From Citrobacter tructae (lineage in GTDB: Bacteria > Pseudomonadota > Gammaproteobacteria > Enterobacterales > Enterobacteriaceae), in the NCBI RefSeq assembly GCF_004684345.1, contig NZ_CP038469.1, positions 806,001 to 870,000 on the forward strand: 64,000 nt of DNA. The letters run 5' to 3'. Made by a program: the position numbers and the translations under genes. The notes below the pieces were generated by a model. The model was not told where the DNA came from. It worked only from the letters and a program-made list of their open reading frames with translations, and did no database searches. This document shows, in pieces, positions 35,796 to 45,488 of the stretch; within the stretch, counting starts at the first letter, position 1; each line of letters opens with the position of its first letter.

Positions 35796-35811
35796 GATAA
35801 AACGTTTTATC
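35796..35811. promoter_or_regulatory. MalI operator near malI
   Basis: GATAAAACGTTTTATC, a perfect 16-bp palindrome identical to the E. coli MalI operator, 31 bp before the malI start codon. Confidence 0.9.
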
Positions 35812-35841
35812 TGTCACGTTATCAGGGAGCTTTCTGGTTTT

Positions 35842-36870
35842 ATGGCTATAGCCAAAAAAATAACCATCCATGATGTTGCGTTGGCTGCTGGCGTATCGGT
35901 CAGTACAGTCTCATTGGTTCTCAGCGGTAAAGGGCGTATCTCTTCCGCCACCGGAGAACGGGTCAATGCTGCCATCGAACAACTGGGATTTGTACGTAAC
36001 CGCCAGGCGTCGGTGCTGCGTGGCGGGCAGAGTGGGGTCATTGGCTTAATTGTTCGCGACCTCTCAACGCCATTTTATGCTGAACTGACGGCAGGGTTGA
36101 CGGAAGCCTTAGAAGCTCAGGGGCGGATGGTGTTTTTACTGCATGGCGGTAAGGATGGGGAGCAGTTGGCCCAGCGTTTCTCGATGTTACTCAACCAGGG
36201 TGTAGACGGCGTGGTGATCGCCGGAGCGGCGGGCAGCAGCGACGCGTTACGGCAACTGGCCGGTGAAAAAGGGATCCCGGTTGTGTTTGCTTCACGCGCC
36301 AGCTATCTGGATGATGCCGACACCGTCAGGCCTGACAATATGCAGGCAGCACAGTTACTGGTCGAGCATCTCGTCGGGCATGGTCATCAGCGAATCGCCT
36401 GGCTGGGTGGGCAGAGTTCCTCTCTGACCCGTGCCGAACGCGTGGGTGGATATTGCGCCACGCTGCTCAAATTTGGACTGCCTTTTCATAGCGATTGGGT
36501 ACTGGAGTGTGCCTCCAGCCAGAAGCAAGCCGCAGAAGCGGTTACGGCACTGTTACGCCATAACCCGACCATCAGCGCGGTAGTGTGCTACAACGAAACC
36601 ATCGCCGTTGGGGCATGGTTTGGCCTGATGAAAGCAGGGCGTCAGAGCGGTGAAATTGGCGTTGACCGCTATTTTGAACAGCAGATATCACTGGCCGCCT
36701 TTGCCGATGTGGCTGAGAGCGCGCTGGATGATTTACCGATAATTTGGGCCAGCACTCCCGCGCGTGAACTAGGGTATACGCTTGCTGAACGTGTACTGCA
36801 GCGAATCAGCAATGATGAGGGGCACTCGCGCAATCTGACGCTATCCGCCCGGCTGGTGACTCAGAAGTAA
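35842..36870 (+). CDS. malI: LacI-family repressor MalI
   Basis: 342 aa with an N-terminal helix-turn-helix (ITIHDVALAAGVSVSTVSLV) and a sugar-binding-fold ligand domain. It represses malXY and itself; the natural inducer is unknown. The start at 35842 (MAIAKKITIHD) matches the family; the ATG at 35794 would put the operator inside the coding region. Confidence 0.95.
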   Translation: MAIAKKITIHDVALAAGVSVSTVSLVLSGKGRISSATGERVNAAIEQLGFVRNRQASVLRGGQSGVIGLIVRDLSTPFYAELTAGLTEALEAQGRMVFLLHGGKDGEQLAQRFSMLLNQGVDGVVIAGAAGSSDALRQLAGEKGIPVVFASRASYLDDADTVRPDNMQAAQLLVEHLVGHGHQRIAWLGGQSSSLTRAERVGGYCATLLKFGLPFHSDWVLECASSQKQAAEAVTALLRHNPTISAVVCYNETIAVGAWFGLMKAGRQSGEIGVDRYFEQQISLAAFADVAESALDDLPIIWASTPARELGYTLAERVLQRISNDEGHSRNLTLSARLVTQK

Positions 36871-36881
36871 TATGCCAGATG

Positions 36882-36912
36882 TAAAAAAGCCCGATAAATC
36901 GCGTTATCGGGC
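36882..36912 (-). terminator. terminator of ydgA (and malI)
   Basis: A 9-bp stem GCCCGATAA / TTATCGGGC is followed on the minus strand by TTTTTT, between convergent malI and ydgA. Confidence 0.88.
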
Positions 36913-36938
36913 CGTGACTGGCATTATGCAGTAGAGAA

Positions 36939-38447
36939 TTACTGCTGCGGGATGGCCGGGGCATCCGGTTCGGAAAGCGTTGGCATACCAAACATGCCGA
37001 CAAATTCATCCAGCGGCATTTTTTGGCCGTTGAGCGTCACCTGACCATTAGCATACTGCAGGCTGGAGCCGATGGTGTTGTCCTGTACCGTCGTGATGCG
37101 GAACATTTGCCCCATTGCAGCGAGGCCATTGACCTGCTGCTTCGCCATAGCAGCCGCTTCTTCCTGCTGATAGCCTTCCAGTTTGGCAATCTGGGTCATG
37201 AACTCAATCGCCATATCCATCGGGATTGCCAGTTTGGCATCCAGCGATTTCACTGCGCGATCCACTTCCTGGACCAGCGTTTTTGGCTCTTCCTGGTTAG
37301 CGTTCGGATCTTTCAGGAACAGAGACAGGTTAAAGGTTGTCTCGCCTTTGGCATTCTTCCAGCTCAGCGGTGCTACGGTGATAACCGGCTCACCCTTCAT
37401 CAGAATTGGCAGGGCGCTGAAGAACGCTTCGGTCACTTTCTGCTGATAGAGCTCAGGGTTTTGCACCACGTCAATCTGCGACATCAGCGCTTTGGTTTGG
37501 GCGCTATACTGCTGGCTGAACTGATGTAATGCTTCACCATCAATCTGGCCTACTTTCAGCGTCAGCTTACCGCTACCCAAATCCTGACCCTGCAATTTTA
37601 GGCTGTTGAGCGTGTAATCAAGCTGGCTGTTGACGGTTTTCCCATCGTTAACCAGATCGGATTTACCATCGATTCCCATGCCTTCCAGAACGGCTAACTC
37701 TTTGCCTTCGACAGAAATAGACAGCTTATCGAGTGACAGTTTCTGATCGCCAATACGTTCACCAAAGCTGGCTATCGAGCTTGAGCCGTCCGTTTTCAGG
37801 TTATTAAAGGTAACTTGTACCTTCTGGTCGTACTCGTTAACGGCATTCACCACGCCGCTTTGCGCTTCACCGGTCAGGGAAACCACGTTACCGTCTTTAT
37901 CGGCGCTGAGCTGGAATTCACCGCCGCTAAAGGCCACTTTCTCATCGCCTTTTTCGTAATTCAGCGGCTTGAGAGAAACATCAGAACGGGTATCTCCGCT
38001 ATAACCAACGCGGGAATTGATGGTGAAAGGGGATTCTCCCTTGGCAATGTCAAACAGCGGCTTTGTGACGTCATTGTTCACCAGCGTGGTTTTCACGGCG
38101 GCCATCGCTGGAATAAGGTTCAATGATTTAAGCTGGGCCAGCGGGAAGGGACCGTGATCGACGGATTCATCCAGAACGATGCTTTGCCCCGATTTCAGCC
38201 ACGCATTTTCCTGACCAGCGATAGGTTTCACCACCAGTTGCAGTTGGCTGCTGAACACGCCGCGCTGGTAGTTCTGATAACTCAGCTCAATGCCCGACTC
38301 AGGCGAAAGGCGTTTGAGCTGTTCGTTTGTTTGCGTCACCACCTCAGCGAGATGGGTTTCCAGTTTCTTCCCCGTGAACCAGGCGCCGCCCGTCCATACG
38401 ATTCCCAGTGCAACAACCACACCCGCAGCTACCAGCGTTTTTTTCAT
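36939..38447 (-). CDS. ydgA: DUF945 family protein YdgA
   Basis: 502 aa. One N-terminal signal-anchor helix (MKKTLVAAGVVVALGIVWTG) is followed by a long periplasmic beta-rich region of the DUF945 family; related to YihF and YdgA proteins proposed to bridge the envelope. Function unproven. The start at 38447 (MKKTL) equals the E. coli length; the in-frame extension to 38501 overlaps the manA terminator hairpin and is rejected. Confidence 0.9.
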   Translation of the reverse strand: MKKTLVAAGVVVALGIVWTGGAWFTGKKLETHLAEVVTQTNEQLKRLSPESGIELSYQNYQRGVFSSQLQLVVKPIAGQENAWLKSGQSIVLDESVDHGPFPLAQLKSLNLIPAMAAVKTTLVNNDVTKPLFDIAKGESPFTINSRVGYSGDTRSDVSLKPLNYEKGDEKVAFSGGEFQLSADKDGNVVSLTGEAQSGVVNAVNEYDQKVQVTFNNLKTDGSSSIASFGERIGDQKLSLDKLSISVEGKELAVLEGMGIDGKSDLVNDGKTVNSQLDYTLNSLKLQGQDLGSGKLTLKVGQIDGEALHQFSQQYSAQTKALMSQIDVVQNPELYQQKVTEAFFSALPILMKGEPVITVAPLSWKNAKGETTFNLSLFLKDPNANQEEPKTLVQEVDRAVKSLDAKLAIPMDMAIEFMTQIAKLEGYQQEEAAAMAKQQVNGLAAMGQMFRITTVQDNTIGSSLQYANGQVTLNGQKMPLDEFVGMFGMPTLSEPDAPAIPQQ

Positions 38448-38464
38448 TTCGATATCCATAAAAT

Positions 38465-38490
38465 AAAACCAGGCGTTTGAAGACGCCTGG
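38465..38490 (-). terminator. terminator downstream of manA
   Basis: The minus-strand stem CCAGGCGT / ACGCCTGG is followed by TTTTATTTTAT, in the manA-ydgA gap. Confidence 0.85.
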
Positions 38491-38554
38491 AGGAGTGACA
38501 TGTCTTTAACCTACTACTAGCTTAGCAAGAGTTGTTAAAAATATCAGTATCTTG

Positions 38555-39730
38555 CTACAGCTTGTTATAAACCCGCGCTAAACGGCCAGTACCACTGACG
38601 TTCACTGGCGATTCATTGGCGCTGATAAATGCCGATTCACCCGCTTTCAGTACCAGACGTTGTTCACCCTTGCTCAGCACGGCTTCGCCCTCTACGCAGA
38701 ACAAAATAGCGGCGCTATGCTGGCTGATGGCGGCTTCACTGGCAGACAGTTCATGCAGGGAGAATGCGAAGTCGTCAACCGGGATTGGGAAATCCAGTTC
38801 CCCACCTGTTTTAATAGGGGTCGTCAGCAGTTGATTTGCCGGTTTAGCAACAAACTGTACGTTGGCGACCAGTTCAGGGATATCGATATATTTTGGCGTC
38901 AACCCGGCGCGCAGTACGTTATCGGAGTTGGCCATCACCTCGAGTGCCACACCTTGCAGGTAGGCGTGCGGGGTTTCGGCAAACAGGAACATCGCCTCAC
39001 CTGGATTGAGCTTGACCACATTGAGCAGCAGCGGAGAGAACAAACCGCTATCGTCCGGGTAGACATCCGCTATCAGGCGGATGGTTTGCCACGGCTCGCC
39101 CTGCTGACTGTTAAGGGCGGACTTCAGCACTGCCAGCGCGCGGGATTTTTCCTCGCCCTGCATATTCAGCAAGCTGGCGAAGAGGTGGCTCAAACGCTCA
39201 GCGTTGGGTTCCTGCAGGAAGTGAGCAATGGCAGGATGTGCGCCAGAAACCGGCTGTAGCAACGCCACAATCTCGGAGAACTCGCGGAACGCATTCATGG
39301 CCAGGAAAGGCGTCAGGGCAAACACCAGTTCGGGCTTGTGGTTAGGATCCTTGTAATTACGCTCGGCGGCATCCATCGGGATCCCAGCCGCGTTTTCTTT
39401 GGCAAATCCAACCTCAGAATTGTGTTTGTTCGGGTGGACCTGAATCGAAAGGGGCTGCGCGGCGCAGAGCACTTTAAACAGGAAAGGCAGTTCACCAAAG
39501 CGTTTTGCCACGGCATCGCCTAACAGTGCGGACTTATCGCGCTCGATAACGTCGCGCAGAGAAACCGTCTGGCCGTCGGCGTTCTGAACCTGAGAACTGC
39601 TTTTCGGATGTGCGCCCATCCACAGCTCCGCCATCGGTTGTTGGGTCGGATTTTCAATGCCATAAAGTTCCGTTAACGCAGTTTTACTTCCCCAGGCGTA
39701 GTTCTGCACTGAGTTGATGAGTTTTTGCAT
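38555..39730 (-). CDS. manA: mannose-6-phosphate isomerase, class I
   Basis: 391 aa zinc-dependent cupin interconverting mannose-6-P and fructose-6-P. Zinc ligand region SIQVHPNKHNSEVGFAKENA and a later Glu in NHKPELVFALTPF are conserved. The start at 39730 (MQKLINSVQNYAWG) matches the E. coli length; the open frame extends 90 codons further upstream but that part has no homology pattern and covers the fumA leader. Confidence 0.96.
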   Translation of the reverse strand: MQKLINSVQNYAWGSKTALTELYGIENPTQQPMAELWMGAHPKSSSQVQNADGQTVSLRDVIERDKSALLGDAVAKRFGELPFLFKVLCAAQPLSIQVHPNKHNSEVGFAKENAAGIPMDAAERNYKDPNHKPELVFALTPFLAMNAFREFSEIVALLQPVSGAHPAIAHFLQEPNAERLSHLFASLLNMQGEEKSRALAVLKSALNSQQGEPWQTIRLIADVYPDDSGLFSPLLLNVVKLNPGEAMFLFAETPHAYLQGVALEVMANSDNVLRAGLTPKYIDIPELVANVQFVAKPANQLLTTPIKTGGELDFPIPVDDFAFSLHELSASEAAISQHSAAILFCVEGEAVLSKGEQRLVLKAGESAFISANESPVNVSGTGRLARVYNKL

Positions 39731-39993
39731 TATCAAGCCCTGTTTCAATGTGGAATTATCTCTGGCTATTAAACCAAGAAACCCACGGGGAAGTAACCTG
39801 CACATGTAAAAAGTCGTACTTGTCTCAGTTTTTGTTAAAAAATTGTGTAGGATATGGTGACTCGCTTTTAATACCCTGAGCAATTCTGGTTGCGCAAAGC
39901 TCGTTGCTGCCGCAACCCGACCCGCGACAGGGAAGCAGGGCAATGGAACATCTGCCCAGAGAATAACCAGACAGAGCAGTAAGTGAGAGCACA

Positions 39994-41640
39994 ATGTCAA
40001 ACAAACCCTTTCATTATCAGCATCCTTTCCCCCTCAAAAAGGATGATACCGAATACTATCTGCTGACCAGCGATCATGTTTCCGTTGCCGAATTTGAAGG
40101 GCAGGAAATCATTAAAGTTGATCCACAAGCGTTAACCCTCCTTGCACGTCAGGCCTTCCATGATGCTTCGTTTATGTTGCGTCCAGCGCATCAGCAGCAG
40201 GTTGCGGATATTCTTCGTGACCCGGATGCCAGCGAAAACGACAAATATGTGGCCCTGCAATTCCTGCGTAACTCCGACATCGCGGCGAAAGGTGTTTTAC
40301 CGACCTGTCAGGACACCGGTACGGCCATTATCGTCGGTAAAAAAGGGCAACGAGTCTGGACCGGTGGCGGCGATGAAGCGGCCCTGGCGCGTGGGGTGTA
40401 TAACACCTATATCGAAGACAACCTGCGCTATTCGCAAAACGCCGCGCTGGATATGTATAACGAGGTGAATACCGGAACTAACCTGCCGGCACAGATAGAC
40501 CTGTATACCGTGGACGGCGACGAGTACAAATTCCTCTGTATCGCCAAAGGCGGTGGATCGGCGAACAAAACCTATCTGTATCAGGAAACCAAAGCGCTGC
40601 TCACGCCGGGCAAATTGAAAAATTATCTGGTCGAGAAAATGCGTACGCTGGGAACCGCGGCCTGTCCGCCGTATCACATTGCTTTTGTGATTGGTGGAAC
40701 CTCGGCAGAAGCCACGCTGAAAACCGTTAAACTGGCGTCGGCAAAATATTACGATGAATTGCCGACCGAAGGTAACGAGCATGGTCAGGCGTTCCGCGAT
40801 GTCGAGCTGGAAAAAGAGCTGTTAATTGAAGCACAAAACCTTGGTCTGGGCGCGCAGTTTGGTGGGAAATACTTCGCCCACGATATCCGCGTGATCCGTC
40901 TGCCGCGCCACGGCGCATCGTGCCCGGTAGGCATGGGCGTATCCTGTTCTGCGGACCGTAATATCAAAGCCAAGATCAACCGTGATGGAATCTGGATCGA
41001 GAGGCTGGAAAATAATCCGGGCAAGTACATCCCGGAAGAATTACGTCAGGCCGGTGAAGGTGAAGCGGTGCGCGTTGATCTCAACCGCCCGATGAAAGAG
41101 ATTCTGGCTCAGCTGTCGCAGTACCCTGTTTCCACGCGTCTGTCACTGAATGGCACGATCATCGTCGGACGTGATATTGCGCATGCAAAACTGAAAGAGC
41201 GTCTGGATAACGGCGAAAGTTTGCCGCAGTATGTCAAAGATCACCCTATCTATTACGCTGGCCCGGCAAAAACTCCGGAAGGTTATGCCTCGGGTTCGCT
41301 TGGTCCAACCACCGCCGGACGAATGGATTCGTACGTTGATCAACTGCAGTCTGCGGGCGGGAGTATGATCATGCTGGCAAAAGGCAACCGTAGTCAGCAG
41401 GTAACCGACGCCTGTCATAAACATGGCGGTTTCTATCTTGGCAGTATTGGTGGCCCTGCGGCAGTACTGGCTCAGGGCAGTATCAAGAGCCTGGAATGCG
41501 TGGAATACCCGGAACTTGGGATGGAAGCCATCTGGAAAATTGAAGTGGAAGATTTCCCGGCATTTATCCTGGTGGATGACAAAGGTAACGATTTCTTCCA
41601 GCAGATTCAGACGTCGCAGTGCGCACGCTGCGTTAAGTAA
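39994..41640 (+). CDS. fumA: class I (iron-sulfur) fumarate hydratase FumA
   Basis: 548 aa oxygen-sensitive [4Fe-4S] fumarase of the TCA cycle. Cluster cysteines are visible in GVLPTCQDTGTAI (near 105), a middle Cys in TAACPPYHIAFV (near 224) and GASCPVGMGVSCS (near 318). Length equals E. coli FumA. E. coli fumA is ArcA- and RyhB-repressed; I did not locate those sites. A strong terminator separates it from fumC. Confidence 0.97.
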   Translation: MSNKPFHYQHPFPLKKDDTEYYLLTSDHVSVAEFEGQEIIKVDPQALTLLARQAFHDASFMLRPAHQQQVADILRDPDASENDKYVALQFLRNSDIAAKGVLPTCQDTGTAIIVGKKGQRVWTGGGDEAALARGVYNTYIEDNLRYSQNAALDMYNEVNTGTNLPAQIDLYTVDGDEYKFLCIAKGGGSANKTYLYQETKALLTPGKLKNYLVEKMRTLGTAACPPYHIAFVIGGTSAEATLKTVKLASAKYYDELPTEGNEHGQAFRDVELEKELLIEAQNLGLGAQFGGKYFAHDIRVIRLPRHGASCPVGMGVSCSADRNIKAKINRDGIWIERLENNPGKYIPEELRQAGEGEAVRVDLNRPMKEILAQLSQYPVSTRLSLNGTIIVGRDIAHAKLKERLDNGESLPQYVKDHPIYYAGPAKTPEGYASGSLGPTTAGRMDSYVDQLQSAGGSMIMLAKGNRSQQVTDACHKHGGFYLGSIGGPAAVLAQGSIKSLECVEYPELGMEAIWKIEVEDFPAFILVDDKGNDFFQQIQTSQCARCVK

Positions 41641-41646
41641 CGTCAG

Positions 41647-41671
41647 CCGCCCTTCGGGGCGGTTTTTTTTT
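41647..41671 (+). terminator. terminator downstream of fumA
   Basis: A compact CCGCCC-TTCG-GGGCGG hairpin is followed by nine T residues, 7 bp after the fumA stop. Confidence 0.95.
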
Positions 41672-41783
41672 ACCGCACGAACCACCAAACGAGGGTTTTA
41701 TCCTCGTCAATACTCATAAGACCAATGGCAAGTGGGCAATGTCGAAACATAACCTAATCAACTGTTAATAAAAGGAGCAGGTA

Positions 41784-43187
41784 ATGGTAACGGTACGCCG
41801 CGAAAATGATTCTATGGGGGCGATTGATGTTCCGGCTGACAAACTCTGGGGCGCACAAACCCAACGATCGCTGGAGCATTTTCGTATCTCGACGGAGAAA
41901 ATGCCGGTCTCGCTGATCCATGCACTGGCGCTGACAAAACGTGCCGCCGCGAAGGTTAACCAAGACCTGGGACTGCTGGTGGCAGAAAAAGCGAACGCCA
42001 TCATGCAGGCGGCAGATGAAGTTCTTGCAGATAAACACGCTGATGAGTTTCCGTTGGCTATCTGGCAGACGGGTTCTGGCACGCAAAGCAATATGAACAT
42101 GAACGAGGTCCTGGCAAACCGGGCTAGCGAGTTACTGGGCGGCGTCCGGGGTATGGATCGAAAAATACATCCGAACGATGATGTCAACAAAAGCCAAAGT
42201 TCAAACGATGTTTTCCCCACGGCGATGCACGTTGCCGCGCTGCTGGCGCTACGCAAGTCACTTGTTCCACAACTGACGGTTTTGATAAAAACCCTGAGTG
42301 ATAAATCCCACGCGTTTGCGGATATCGTCAAAATTGGTCGCACGCATCTGCAGGATGCTACACCGTTGACGTTGGGCCAGGAGATCTCAGGCTGGGTTGC
42401 GATGCTGGAACATAACCTGAAGCACATTGAAAACAGCTTGCCGCACGTTGCCGAACTGGCTTTGGGAGGCACTGCCGTCGGTACCGGGCTGAATACACAT
42501 CCCGAATATGCTCGCCGGGTAGCGGATGAACTAAGGGTGATCACCTGTGCGCCTTTTGTCACCGCCCCCAACAAATTTGAAGCGCTAGCCACCTGCGATG
42601 CGCTGGTACACGCCCACGGTGCGCTGAAAGGACTGGCAGCCTCGTTAATGAAAATCGCCAACGATGTGCGCTGGCTGGCGTCTGGTCCACGCTGTGGTAT
42701 TGGCGAGATAGCGATTCCTGAAAACGAGCCCGGCAGTTCCATCATGCCCGGTAAGGTCAACCCCACGCAATGTGAAGCCTTGACCATGCTGTGCTGTCAG
42801 GTGATGGGCAATGATGTCGCCATCAACATTGGCGGGGCGTCAGGGAATTTTGAGCTCAACGTCTACCGACCGATGGTTATCCATAACTTTCTGCAATCGG
42901 TCCGCCTGCTGGCCGATGGTATGGAAAGCTTCAATGAGCACTGTGCGACCGGGATTGAGCCGAATCGCGATCGCATCGATCAGTTGCTCAACGAGTCACT
43001 GATGCTGGTGACCGCGCTGAATACCCATATCGGGTACGATAAAGCCGCTGAGATCGCCAAAAAGGCCCATAAAGAAGGGTTGACCTTAAAAGCCTCCGCG
43101 CTGGCGCTGGGCTATCTTAGTGAAGCTGAATTCGACAGTTGGGTGCGCCCGGAACTGATGGTTGGCAGCATGCGACCAGGAGGTTAA
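41784..43187 (+). CDS. fumC: class II fumarate hydratase FumC
   Basis: 467 aa iron-independent, oxygen-stable fumarase; the aspartase/fumarase signature GSSIMPGKVNPTQCE and catalytic HLQDATPLTLGQE are present. In E. coli it is induced by SoxRS and iron limitation as a backup for FumA. Its stop codon overlaps the convergent tus stop (4 bp). Confidence 0.97.
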   Translation: MVTVRRENDSMGAIDVPADKLWGAQTQRSLEHFRISTEKMPVSLIHALALTKRAAAKVNQDLGLLVAEKANAIMQAADEVLADKHADEFPLAIWQTGSGTQSNMNMNEVLANRASELLGGVRGMDRKIHPNDDVNKSQSSNDVFPTAMHVAALLALRKSLVPQLTVLIKTLSDKSHAFADIVKIGRTHLQDATPLTLGQEISGWVAMLEHNLKHIENSLPHVAELALGGTAVGTGLNTHPEYARRVADELRVITCAPFVTAPNKFEALATCDALVHAHGALKGLAASLMKIANDVRWLASGPRCGIGEIAIPENEPGSSIMPGKVNPTQCEALTMLCCQVMGNDVAINIGGASGNFELNVYRPMVIHNFLQSVRLLADGMESFNEHCATGIEPNRDRIDQLLNESLMLVTALNTHIGYDKAAEIAKKAHKEGLTLKASALALGYLSEAEFDSWVRPELMVGSMRPGG

Positions 43188-44113
43188 TCCGCAACATACA
43201 GGTGCAGCCGGGGGATAATCAGTCTTAACGGCTGCGCCTGAGGTTTAAAGCGATGTTGCACGTTGTCGGCATCGTAATTTAATAACTCGCCGATGTCCGG
43301 CACGCTCATACCGTTATCGTTATTAATCAGCGCAATCAACGGCGTCGGGCAGGCATATTGCACCTGTTTTTGCTGCCCTTTGTACCAGACACGGGCGATA
43401 GGTTGTACTTTCACCGGTCTTTTGATTTTCAGTTTAGCTTGTTGCGGCAGGGCGGCGATGTCCTGATATTCGCGCTCAAGTTTCGCCTGCCACTCTTCAC
43501 GCGTCCACGGATGCACGCTGCGCGGTGAGGCCAGGCTTTTTTCCAACTGCTCCAGCACCTCATCGCGCTTGAAATTTTTAATAATGTGCTTATTGGCCCA
43601 ACCGAATCGCAGGGTGGCGGGTTCTTTAACGACCGTTAGTGTGCGGTAGGCGTTGAGAGTGATAAGCCCCGGTAAATGACGATGCACCCATTCGAAACGC
43701 GCGGCTGGCGGTAGCCCTGAATCCACTGTCACAATGTGCTCAAAAGTTGTTTTCAGCTGGTTGATACGTTGGATTTGCGCTTCAAGCGTAGCCTGCAAAG
43801 CACTATCGACCTGATAGCACAGCACGCCGGGCAGGCGAACGGCGGCTTTGCTGCTGCGGTTCTCGGACTGCTGTTGAATAAACAGGTGGCGGTAGTGGCG
43901 CAGCGCCAGACTTTCAGCTTCTTTGCCTAAATGTTGTTTAACGTCGATGGTGTCCAACGGGGCGTGTTCCGACTCTTTTGCGACTTCTGGCAGGGAGAAC
44001 ACGCGGGCAATCAGCAGCGTATGCTGCTGCAGATTTTTCGTAAATTGCGCCAGTTCCTGTTCCATCAGGCGAAAAGTACTGTTCAGACGTTCAACAAGAT
44101 CGTAACGAGCCAT
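43184..44113 (-). CDS. tus: replication terminus-binding protein Tus
   Basis: 309 aa, the same length and fold order as E. coli Tus: N-terminal helices, the central DNA-gripping beta strands around KIKRPVKVQPIARVWYKGQ, and a C-terminal domain. It traps replication forks at Ter sites by polar arrest. A Ter site sits directly in its promoter region (44123-44145), as in E. coli where Tus autoregulates. It lies downstream of rstB on the same strand. Confidence 0.95.
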   Translation of the reverse strand: MARYDLVERLNSTFRLMEQELAQFTKNLQQHTLLIARVFSLPEVAKESEHAPLDTIDVKQHLGKEAESLALRHYRHLFIQQQSENRSSKAAVRLPGVLCYQVDSALQATLEAQIQRINQLKTTFEHIVTVDSGLPPAARFEWVHRHLPGLITLNAYRTLTVVKEPATLRFGWANKHIIKNFKRDEVLEQLEKSLASPRSVHPWTREEWQAKLEREYQDIAALPQQAKLKIKRPVKVQPIARVWYKGQQKQVQYACPTPLIALINNDNGMSVPDIGELLNYDADNVQHRFKPQAQPLRLIIPRLHLYVAD

Positions 44114-44122
44114 AGGGTTACC

Positions 44123-44145
44123 ATTTTAGTTACAACATACTTTTT
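44123..44145 (-). other. Ter site (TerB-like) at tus
   Basis: The minus strand reads AAAAAGTATGTTGTAACTAA plus AAT, matching the Ter core AGTATGTTGTAACTAAA. The conserved G of the GC(6) lock is at the high-coordinate end, so by the known polarity forks coming from high coordinates should be arrested. Confidence 0.9.
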
Positions 44146-44186
44146 TATAGCACAACCAGCACCACCTGACCACCGAGCCGTAGGGG

Positions 44187-45488
44187 TCAAGCAGCAGAAA
44201 ATTCGGGAATGTTATGCCAGACAGGCCAGCTAAAGGTGAAGCGCGCGCCGCCCAGTTCGCTTTCGTCACAAACCACCGTGCCGCCCATGGCCAGTGCAAT
44301 CGAGTGGACGATGGCCAGCCCAAGTCCGCAGCCGCCGGTGGCCCGGTCGCGGCTGGGATCGAGGCGAACAAAGGGTTCGAAAACCTGCGCACGGGCGTCA
44401 GGTGCTATGCCGGGGCCATCGTCTTCGACGATCAGCATTGCCTGAGGGCCCTGCATCAGCAGGCTGGCGTGTACGGTAGACTGGCAATAGCGCAGGGCGT
44501 TGTTAAGTAAATTATCCAGTACACGCTCCATCAGGCGCATATCCAACGCACCGTAATCACCGGTGGCAAGATGGCGCAGGCACACCGAGCGTTCCGGATT
44601 AATACTTTGCACATCTTCCAGGTGGGTGGTAAGCCACGCGGGTAGGTTCGGCACCGTGAGGTTTAACTCATTTTGCGGTCGGTCGAGTCGCGCGTAGGTG
44701 AGCAATTCTTCAATAAGCGCTTCCAGTTGACCAATATCGCGATTCAGCGCCTGGGACTCCTGCTCGGTGAGGTTATCGCTCATCTCCAGCCGGTAGCGTA
44801 AACGCACCAGCGGTGTGCGCAATTCATGGGCGATACCATCAATAAGCTGTTTTTTGCTGGCGATCAGCGCATTGATATTATCCGCCATCTGGTTAAACGC
44901 CACGCCGAGCCGCTCGAAGCTGGAACCGCTGTCAAAATGCAGACGTTCGCTCAGGTGTCCTTCACCAAAACGTTGTGCTGCTGCTTCCAGTCTTAGCATC
45001 TCCTGCCAGTGCGGACGCATCCAGATAAGCACCGGGAAGGCCAACGAAATGGCAATAAACGCCATCAGCGCGACGTCCAGTAAGCGCATTTGATGCAGAA
45101 AATAGAGATAGGGAACCGGGCCAACGGCAAGGACGTAATGGCTGCGCGGAATACGCTGAATAAAGGTGTACTGATCGTCGAGCGCAACGATATCCCCCTC
45201 GCGCAGGCGTTGCTGGGTGGGGGCATCAAGTCGGTATTTATTCAGCGGCTCCACGCGAAGATCAAACGAGAGGTTTAAATCCATCTCTTTCAGCGTCTTA
45301 CCCCAATCACGTGGTGGGATCTCGCGAAGTTCGCTACGCATCAAATATAAAGAGCTTTTCATTAAGTCATCGAGCGACTGCCTGCCTGCGCGTTCTGCGG
45401 TAAATTTGTATACAAGGCCGACCAGCAGGGTCATTACCAGAAAGCAGACGAACAGCAACAAGTAAAACTGCACAAACAGCTTCTTCAT
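44187..45488 (-). CDS. rstB: sensor histidine kinase RstB
   Basis: 433 aa. It has TM1 at about residues 5-26, a periplasmic domain, TM2 near 136-156, HAMP, a DHp domain with the phospho-accepting His in GIAHELRTPLVRLR, and an ATPase domain (N box NNALRY, G boxes VEDDGPGIAP and GGCGLGLAI). Start at 45488 by homology; a 3-codon extension is possible. In K-12 it lies immediately after rstA; here rstA is about 4.8 kb away, so rstB probably uses a promoter of its own. Confidence 0.95.
   Translation of the reverse strand: MKKLFVQFYLLLFVCFLVMTLLVGLVYKFTAERAGRQSLDDLMKSSLYLMRSELREIPPRDWGKTLKEMDLNLSFDLRVEPLNKYRLDAPTQQRLREGDIVALDDQYTFIQRIPRSHYVLAVGPVPYLYFLHQMRLLDVALMAFIAISLAFPVLIWMRPHWQEMLRLEAAAQRFGEGHLSERLHFDSGSSFERLGVAFNQMADNINALIASKKQLIDGIAHELRTPLVRLRYRLEMSDNLTEQESQALNRDIGQLEALIEELLTYARLDRPQNELNLTVPNLPAWLTTHLEDVQSINPERSVCLRHLATGDYGALDMRLMERVLDNLLNNALRYCQSTVHASLLMQGPQAMLIVEDDGPGIAPDARAQVFEPFVRLDPSRDRATGGCGLGLAIVHSIALAMGGTVVCDESELGGARFTFSWPVWHNIPEFSAA

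Noticed and set aside
39731..40000. N-terminal extension of manA by 90 codons
   Set aside because: The frame is simply open through the fumA leader; the conserved ManA start with the expected length is at 39730.
41765..42787. 340-codon open frame opposite fumC
   Set aside because: It is the antisense shadow of fumC, has Ser/Ala/Cys-rich composition with no domain, and no ribosome site.
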